Assembly: GCA_963789555.1 (NCBI GenBank)
Contig: CAWBKY010000009.1
Span: 213,648-277,647 of the forward strand
Reading direction: 5' to 3'
DNA from: JACXTP01 sp963789555
GTDB taxonomy: Archaea; Thermoplasmatota; Thermoplasmata; Methanomassiliicoccales; UBA472
DNA length: 64,000 bases
Positions 58,113-64,000 of the stretch are shown piece by piece. The translations under genes and the position numbers were made by a program. The notes beneath the pieces are model-generated. The model was not told the origin of the DNA and did not search any database. It was given only the letters and a program-made list of their open reading frames with translations. The first letter of the stretch is position 1; each line of letters opens with the position of its first letter.

Positions 58113-59454
58113 TCATTCCTCGCTCGTTTTGAGATTGTTCTCTCGTATCTTCCCATATTTTTTGTTGAAGAAATAGGTCAGCAACGGGCGGGGCGATCAA
58201 TGTCGTGGCGATCGCCATGAACACCACCATGCCGAACACCGAGTCCTCCACGATGCCTGCCGCCAGCCCGATGGTGGCCACGATCATCGCCACCTCCCCT
58301 CGGGGGAACATCCCGGAGCCGACGATCCCCGCCGAGGTCCGGCCCATGCTTAAGGCCCCGAGGCCGCAACCTACGAACTTGGTGGCGACGGCAACGATGG
58401 TCAGGATCAAGGCGATGCCGATCACTGCGCTGAAGGAGTCGATGTCGACCTTCACCCCGACGAAGACGAAGAAGAAGGGCACGATGAACTCGTTGATGGT
58501 CTCGATCTTCTCCTTGCAGAACCATCGGTCCTGGAACTCAGCGAAGAGCATGCCCGCCAGGAAGGCCCCGACGATGGCTGCCAACCCTAGGAATGTCGAT
58601 ATGGCGGATAGGAAAAGGCACAGGATCAGGGCCAGGTATAGGCCGGTATGCGTCCTCGCACGACCTTCTGGCGTGTTCGGGTGGCAGACGGTCCCGTCCT
58701 CGTTGAAGGACTTCTTCTGTTTCCTCTTGTTGAGATGGTGGTTCACCTTTCCTACCACTGGAAAAGGCTTGCCGTTCTTCTTGGTCTTACTTATGTAGCT
58801 GCCAAGGAGCATCGCAATGACCACGAATAGAATGGCGACCATGATGGTGAGGACTGTGTCAGCGTAGTTGCTCGAGTCCCCCTCCGCCATGGCTATGACG
58901 ATGGAGAGGACGATCAGCCCCATGACATCGTCGATCACCGCCGCCCCAATGATGATCCTTGCCTCCACGGAGTTCATCAGATGCAGGTCCTTGATCACCC
59001 TGGCGGTTATTCCGACCGAGGTGGCCACCATCGCCGCCCCCACGAACATGGCCTCGCTGCTGCCATAGTTGAGTCCGATGAACAGGAGGTACCCGCCGAA
59101 GAAGGGTATGACCACTCCCAGCAACGCCACCAGAAAGGCCTTCTTCCCTACTTTGCTAAGTTCACTGTAAGGCGTCTCCAGCCCGACCGCGAAGAGGAGG
59201 AAGATGACCCCCAGCTCGGCGAAGACCTCGAAGAACTGGGCCGTTGATTCCGAATCCAAGTTCAGGGCTCCGTATAGGAGGGTGTTGCCCAAGATCACAC
59301 CGACCAGGATCTCGCCGATCACGCCTGGTATGACGATCTTGTTCTTCATCGCCGCGGTGGCCCATTCGCAAAGAAGACCGGCGACCTTTGCCATGGTGAA
59401 GATGATCGCCAGGTCCAGTATGATTATCCCGATGTCCTCCCCGCTGATCGCCAT
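58113..59454 (-). CDS. CPA2-family cation:proton antiporter (3' frameshift)
   Basis: A Kef/NapA-type Na+ or K+/H+ antiporter with about 12-13 helices. Conserved parts are ILVGVILGNTLLYGAL, ELGVIFLLFAVGLETPYSEL, GAAVIDDVMGLIVLSIVIAM (the ion-binding Asp pair), FLGLAAIVGAFLAGMLFAEF and FPRGEVAMIVATIGLAAG. A charged loop (KTKKNGKPFPVVGKVNHHLN) is unusual in size. The open frame runs on to 58027 antisense to secG, but near 58185 another frame gives LLTYFFNKKYGKIRENNLKT and a TGA at 58113, the better end. The start MAISGEDIGIII (59454) is preferred to 59484. Confidence 0.9.
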
Positions 59455-59634
59455 GGCAATTCTTGACCCTAATGGGCTTTCCATTATTATTCATTTAGTG
59501 GAGACCAATGTGATAAGTGGCATGGGAATTGATTATTATTGGAATCAATAATTCTGACCAGATTCTTCGAACGGTCGGTTATGACAAAAGAGATAAGTAT
59601 GGAAGGGAAATGACAGTCATCAGGATTGATCTGA

Positions 59635-60171
59635 ATGTCATTATGGAAGAAGGTCCCCTCTGGCCGCAACCCGCCTGAGATCATCAATGTCATCGTCGAG
59701 ACGCCAAAGGACAGCAAGAACAAGTACGAGGTCTCCAAGGAGTTCGACTTCATCTACTTGGATAGGGTCTTGCATTCCAGCGTCGTGTTCCCGGTCGCCT
59801 ATGGCCTGATCCCGCGCACTTTCTACGACGATGGCGATCCCGTCGATGCCATGGTCATGCTCAGCGAGCCGACCTTCCCTGGTTGCATCGTGGAGGCCAA
59901 GCCCATCGGGGTCCTGCGCATGAGGGACGAGAAAGGTGTGGACGACAAGCTCCTTTGCGTCGCCATCGGAGACCCTCGAAACAAGGAGATAGACTCCTTG
60001 GATGATGTCCCCCAGCACTACCTGGACGAGATCGCTGAGTTCTTCCGCACCTATAAAAGATTGGAGGAGGGGAAGATGACCGAGGTCTTGGGATGGGAGA
60101 CCAAGGATAAGGCGATCGAGGTCTTGAACTACAGCCTCAACCTGTTCAGGACAAATTTCGGATTGAAGTGA
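59635..60171 (+). CDS. ppa: Inorganic pyrophosphatase
   Basis: The soluble type I enzyme hydrolyses pyrophosphate. The intact 178-residue protein starts MSLWKKVPSGRNPPEIINVI and has KNKYEVSKEFDFIYLDRVLH, PVAYGLIPRTFYDDGDPVDAMVML-type metal site (the DDGDPVD element), then EKGVDDKLLCVAIGDPR and YKRLEEGKMTEVLGW. Leader sequence is AT-rich with TTATTATTGGAATCAATAAT near 59530. Length and motifs are standard for archaea. Confidence 0.96.
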   Translation: MSLWKKVPSGRNPPEIINVIVETPKDSKNKYEVSKEFDFIYLDRVLHSSVVFPVAYGLIPRTFYDDGDPVDAMVMLSEPTFPGCIVEAKPIGVLRMRDEKGVDDKLLCVAIGDPRNKEIDSLDDVPQHYLDEIAEFFRTYKRLEEGKMTEVLGWETKDKAIEVLNYSLNLFRTNFGLK

Positions 60172-60199
60172 GACGCCCTCGTCCTCCAAACGGCAAGGA

Positions 60200-61006
60200 T
60201 CAGAACTTGTCCATGGTACCGAGGCGACGGGACAGGTCCTCGAAGAGCTTGAAGATCAGATAGCCGATGAGCAGGGCGATGGTGCCCACGATCATCTGGG
60301 CGATGAGGAGGTCCGCCATGCCCATCAGGCTCGTTCCCGACACCGCCTCCCTTGCCGCCTCCGTGCCATAGGTCAACGGGAAGATGTAGGCCAATGGCTG
60401 CAGGTAATCTGGCAGGTATGTCACCGGGAAGTTGACACCGCTGAAGAGCAGCCCTATGAACAGGAATATGTTGGCTATGACCATGGAGGTCCTGAGGTAG
60501 AGCCCGAATGAGCTGAGCATCAGGCCGAAGCCCACGGTCGTCAACGAGGTGAGGACCACTACCACTATCAGGGCTGGCCAGTTGGTCATGCTGAAATCGA
60601 CCCCGAAAACGGCCCAGGCATAGAACAGGGCGATGAAGACCGTGGCGATCCCGTTCAACACTTGGAACATCGCCCTGCCCACGAACATGGCCATGCGATT
60701 GGCGGGGGTGGCCAATAACGGGGTCAGCGTCCCTCCTTGCTTCTCCTCCCCGGTGATGTTGCAGACCGAGAATATCGCCACATAGGCCACGGAGGCGATG
60801 GCGTTACCGACCGCTACGAAGGCGATCCCGATCTCCTCCCCTCCCGCGAACTTGACGATGTAGACGAAGAAGGCCATCTGGAAGAGCGACATGAAGAACA
60901 GCTGCATGGCCCAAAGCGCGGGATTGAGCCAGGAGAACAGAGCCCGCTTCGCCAGGACGGCGCTGCTCACGAAGACCCTGGTGCCTTGCATGATGTAGGT
61001 GAACAT
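60200..61006 (-). CDS. ABC-2 type permease (second of two)
   Basis: The intact 268-residue membrane protein starts MFTYIMQGTRVFVSSAVLAK and has six hydrophobic segments, including LFFMSLFQMAFFVYIVKFAG and ANIFLFIGLLFSGVNFPVTY, with YIFPLTYGTEAAREAVSG, the typical ABC-2 ending. The start codon lies at the upstream permease's stop. With the other permease and ATPase it forms an exporter; the substrate (drug, lipid or polysaccharide) is unknown. Confidence 0.9.
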   Translation of the reverse strand: MFTYIMQGTRVFVSSAVLAKRALFSWLNPALWAMQLFFMSLFQMAFFVYIVKFAGGEEIGIAFVAVGNAIASVAYVAIFSVCNITGEEKQGGTLTPLLATPANRMAMFVGRAMFQVLNGIATVFIALFYAWAVFGVDFSMTNWPALIVVVVLTSLTTVGFGLMLSSFGLYLRTSMVIANIFLFIGLLFSGVNFPVTYLPDYLQPLAYIFPLTYGTEAAREAVSGTSLMGMADLLIAQMIVGTIALLIGYLIFKLFEDLSRRLGTMDKF

Positions 61007-61007
61007 G

Positions 61008-61802
61008 TCAGTGCCTCGCGAAATTCGCGTCCTCCCTGGCCCTGCGCTCCACCACCCCGAAAAGATAGAAGGCCGCTGCCAGGTAGGCTATGGAGATCAT
61101 GAACATTATCCCGATGTCGCCCCAATAACCTATGCCGAAGCCCTCGTAGCCATCGAGCGCCCCGTACCTTATGGCGTCGATGCCCCAGGTCGGGCCTAGG
61201 GATAGAGACAGTGGATTGGTCCAGAAGGGCAGCAGGGCGATGGGGAACATGCATCCTGTGCCTATGTAGATCGGATATTCCAGACCATTGGTGAGCACGC
61301 CTGCCTGACGGGTGAGCACGAAGGCCGAGCTGAACAACATGCCCAGGGCCGACAGTGAAAGCAAGGTCATGAAGAAGGCGAAGAAGAACAGGATCGGATA
61401 GGCCAGCTCCAGATCGACCTCGAAGAATACCACGGCTATCACGAGTATGAGCACACCGTTCAAAATGCCGATCAGGGCGTTCCACAAAGACCGACCCATT
61501 ATGATCCAGACCAGACCGGAGGGCGTGGCCAACACCTCTTCCAAGGTTCCGTTCCATCGATCGAACGCGATGCTCCAGCCAGAGGAGTATAGGGTGTTGC
61601 CCCACATGCTCATCATGCCGCCCCCCAGCACCGCGTAGAGGACGAAGTTGCCCTCCCCCTCCTGGACGCTCTCGAACATGATGAGAGCCACCATGGTGAT
61701 GACGAAGGGCAGGATGACATTGGGTATCAACCACTGCGGGTCCGCGAGGAAATGCAGGAATTGATGACGGAACGAGGCGGTGACCGCGCGTACCCTAGGC
61801 AT
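61008..61802 (-). CDS. ABC-2 type permease (first of two)
   Basis: The intact 264-residue membrane protein starts MPRVRAVTASFRHQFLHFLA. Segments include WLIPNVILPFVITMVALIMF, RWNGTLEEVLATPSGLVWII (a cytosolic coupling-helix-like stretch) and GLEYPIYIGTGCMFPIALLP, followed by LGPTWGIDAIRYGALDG. The start overlaps the ATPase end by eight bases. Two different permeases imply a heterodimeric channel. Confidence 0.9.
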   Translation of the reverse strand: MPRVRAVTASFRHQFLHFLADPQWLIPNVILPFVITMVALIMFESVQEGEGNFVLYAVLGGGMMSMWGNTLYSSGWSIAFDRWNGTLEEVLATPSGLVWIIMGRSLWNALIGILNGVLILVIAVVFFEVDLELAYPILFFFAFFMTLLSLSALGMLFSSAFVLTRQAGVLTNGLEYPIYIGTGCMFPIALLPFWTNPLSLSLGPTWGIDAIRYGALDGYEGFGIGYWGDIGIMFMISIAYLAAAFYLFGVVERRAREDANFARH

Positions 61803-62774
61803 CTTCCTTCACCAGCCAAAGATAGGCGTCCTCAAGGGTCGGCTCCTTCACCCTGACCCCTATGACCTTGCTCTCGCCCAATTTGTTGGCCACCGGGGTC
61901 AGCATCTCCGAGGCCTCCACCACCTGAACCCGAAGGACCTGCTTGTCCTCGTTCATGGTGGCGGACACCGCCTTCACGCCAGGTAAAGAACGAAGCATGT
62001 CCGTGTCCTTGTCCGTGATGCCGAAACCTTCCACCTCTATGATGCAGAGGTCCTTGACCAGGGACTTGAGGCCCTTCGGCGTGTCCAGGGCCACGATCTT
62101 GCCCTTGTTGATGACGGCGATACGATCGCATAGCTCGTCGGCCTCGTACATGTAGTGGGTGGTGAGCAGCAGGGTCTTCCCCTCCCGTACCAGCTCCTTG
62201 ATCATCCGCGCGAGCGTCCAAGGCGGCCTCGTGGGTCGAGCCCGATGGTGGGCTCGTCCAGGAAGATGACCTCCGGGTCATTGATCAGGCCTTTGGCCAG
62301 ATGAAGGCGCTGCTTCATCCCTCGGGAGTAGTCCTCCACCCTGGTGTCCGCCCTCTCCTTGAGGTCGACCCTTTCCAACAGGTCGTCGATCCGCTTCTCC
62401 CTGATGTTCATCGGCACCGCGTAGAGGTCGGCGAAATAGCGCAGGTTCTGCCTGGCGGTGACGCGGGTGTATAGCCCCCTCTCCCCTCCCAACACCAGCC
62501 CGATGCGCTTGCGCACCGCGAATGGGTCCTTGGCCACATCATGCCCTAGGACCTTTATCTGACCGGAGGTGGGCAGGAGCAGGGTGGTCATCATCTTGAT
62601 GGTGGTGGTCTTGCCCGCCCCGTTCGGGCCAAGCATGCCGAACAGTTCGCCGCGCCTTACCTCGAAGGATATGTTGTTCACTGCCAACGTCTCCCTCTTC
62701 TTCTTGAGGAACCGGTCCGATGAGCGGTATATGCGCACCAGGTCCTTGCACTCGATCACGGTCTCGCTGTTCAT
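61795..62774 (-). CDS. ABC transporter ATP-binding protein (one frameshift)
   Basis: The nucleotide-binding subunit of the exporter. ATG 62774 reads MNSETVIECKDLVRIYRSSD; Walker A is MLGPNGAGKTTTIKMMTTLL, the signature motif is VEDYSRGMKQRLHLAKGL, and Walker B is VIFLDEPTIGLDP. An indel near 62205-62225 shifts into MIKELVREGKTLLLTTHYMY, which carries the switch His, and a C-terminal DUF4162-like regulatory part (VLRVQVVEASEMLTPVANKL). About 326 residues. Confidence 0.93.
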
Positions 62775-62814
62775 AGATGACGCTACCCTCACCTGATTGC
62801 CTCGTTAATAAGCG

Positions 62815-63610
62815 TTATCTTTCAACCATCTGGACGCTGCCAGTGCTACCATATTGCATGTTGTTCGCACCCAAGTGCAAGTGCACCCTCCTAAGGTAGT
62901 TTATCCTCAGTTCACTGAAAGTGGGATCGTCCACCTCATCGTCAGCATAATACGGTCGATATCGCGACGGTTGGGCGGGATCGGGAAGGATCGCTAGCTC
63001 TATCCTTGCCTGGGCCTCCTCGTCCAAGCACTCCAATGGCGAACTGAAGTAGGGGGACGATATCTCGAAGGAACAATGGCGAACCCCCGCTTTGGACGTT
63101 CCTCTGAGAATGAAAGAGATAGAGCCGCCTTATGCTTCCACCCAAGAGAGCCTTGGTAGCATGGGTGGAGGCGATGACCAATAGGCGTGCCATCGATACC
63201 TTGTCCCTCAACTCAGATAGGTTCGATCTCCTGGCTTCCCCAAATGGTGGATGGACCCATCCTTGCCGAGGATGAACCAATTCACCTTGTCAAGGAACAT
63301 TTCCGATGGTGAGCGGTCCTTGCCCTTCCTCCCTTCACAGAATATGGGTTTGAAGGTGTTGAGAATGAGACTCATAAACGTCCTCGGGCTCTTCCTGCCA
63401 GGACCGCCCGCAAAGATCGGCCCCGTCCACCCTTCGATCCAAAGCCTCCAAAGTTGTCACTGAGCCTTCGCTCGCCCCTCGCTCCAAAATGGGCCTAGAA
63501 ATGAGGACGATGTCCCGACCGCCTCCCAAATCGACACCGATGATGACAGCTGCGTTCCCACCGATAAAACGATCGAAACCGCACAAAGGATATTGCCCTC
63601 GAAGGACCAT
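62815..63610 (-). CDS. Unrecognised protein (multiple frameshifts)
   Basis: Coding character switches between frames along this stretch. ATG 63610 starts MVLRGQYPLCGFDRFIGGNA, then AAVIIGVDLGGGRDIVLISR and SVTTLEALDRRVDGADLCGR. Later pieces include PIFCEGRKGKDRSPSEMFLD, WFILGKDGSIHHLGKP and LSELRDKVSMARLLVIASTH. The end reads ARIELAILPDPAQPSRYRPY, LRINYLRRVHLHLGANNMQY, stopping at 62815. About 265 residues if continuous. I do not recognise a family. At least four indels are needed. Confidence 0.45.
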
Positions 63611-63619
63611 GGAGCGACG

Positions 63620-64000
63620 ATGAGACAAGAGACGAAGGCTATCCTGGAGATGGTGGGGAAAAGGCGGATGGATACGATGAAGAAGAACCATCCCGGACCT
63701 GGAGATCGGCCAGATCGTGGACGATTCCGGGCTGAGGGCCGTCCTGAATGTGAGCAGCAACGGGGAATTGATCAGGATCGAGTTCATCGAATCAAGCTCC
63801 ACCGCCGGCAATATCTCCATGCTCGACGATTATGTCGAGGTCGCAAAGGAGATCGGGTCCCTGGCCTTGTTCTATCCGGAGAGCAAGTACTCCAGAGATA
63901 TGGCATCCGCCATCTATTCCAGCCTGGTGAAGGAGATCAAGACGAAGGCAGGACGGGACATCACATTCTCCGGCTATCTTTACGATGACCTCGGGAACAT
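63620..64000 (+). CDS. Unrecognised soluble protein, partial at the right edge (one frameshift)
   Basis: ATG 63620 reads MRQETKAILEMVGKRRMDTM; after an indel near 63690 the frame continues DLEIGQIVDDSGLRAVLNVS, GELIRIEFIESSSTAGNISM, DDYVEVAKEIGSLALFYPES and KAGRDITFSGYLYDDLGN to the window edge. It looks like an alpha/beta cytosolic protein. No family is recognised. Its start is only nine bases from the divergent neighbour's start, so one of the two starts may be wrong (ATG 63668 is an alternative here). Confidence 0.5.

Overview
The window reads as a euryarchaeal chromosome segment of moderately high GC, most likely from Thermoplasmatota (a Methanomassiliicoccales-like or related uncultured lineage). 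The archaeal assignment rests on DNA topoisomerase VI A and B, Sec61-beta, an archaeal NAC, class I lysyl-tRNA synthetase, GTP cyclohydrolase MptA, an archaellin with a class III signal peptide, four-subunit 2-oxoacid:ferredoxin oxidoreductase, a TPD-motif (CDIN1-like) protein, archaeal-type phosphoglycolate phosphatase, TATA-type promoters and an archaeal initiator tRNA. The order-level assignment is inference. No rRNA, CRISPR array, insertion sequence, integrase or replication origin was seen.

Layout. 0-4 kb: SulP transporter and an alkylsulfatase. 4.3-6.2 kb: two nuclease-fold genes (a TPD protein and a membrane-embedded Cas4-like protein). 6.2-9.2 kb: glmU-like and glmS for UDP-GlcNAc synthesis. 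9.3-11.5 kb: two RecA/KaiC-fold ATPases (GvpD-like and RAD55/HTR-like). 11.5-15.6 kb: glpABC anaerobic glycerol-3-phosphate dehydrogenase. 15.6-21 kb: initiator tRNA, SCP2 protein, RNase HII, DUF362 ferredoxin protein, MptA, phosphoglycolate phosphatase, TPR protein, archaellin. 21-26.2 kb: gatCAB facing a bacterial-type aspS. 26.3-31 kb: Lrp regulator, AlaX editing protein, glutamine synthetase, NAC, HypC, radical SAM. 31.3-37.8 kb: porGDAB, PEP synthase and a CBS-ParB-like protein. 38-40.9 kb: tRNA-Asp, two tandem CARF-HTH regulators, an HDAC-family deacetylase. 41-45.3 kb: membrane cluster FUSC, HD hydrolase, DUF2254. 45.6-52.6 kb: panD, RNase HI, hisS, a cystathionine gamma-synthase-like enzyme, DRG GTPase, carbamate kinase, a membrane zinc-ribbon protein. 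52.7-64 kb: topoisomerase VI, lysS, Sec61-beta, CPA2 antiporter, pyrophosphatase, an ABC-2 exporter and two unknown genes cut by or near the right edge.

How the genes fit together. POR and PEP synthase link acetyl-CoA, pyruvate and PEP; GlpABC feeds glycerol-3-phosphate into the same node. AspRS (bacterial type) plus GatCAB suggests tRNA-dependent amidation for Asn and/or Gln. MptA and HypC point to tetrahydromethanopterin-type cofactor synthesis and an [NiFe] hydrogenase elsewhere. PanD supplies beta-alanine for CoA.

A strong caveat applies throughout: about half of the genes carry one or more single-base frameshifts, often in compensating pairs, and these hit indispensable genes (top6B, lysS, gatA, gatB, rnhB). 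The simplest explanation is uncorrected indel errors in the assembly, worst at 6-11.5 kb, rather than mass pseudogenisation. Coordinates for broken genes span the whole reconstructed gene.
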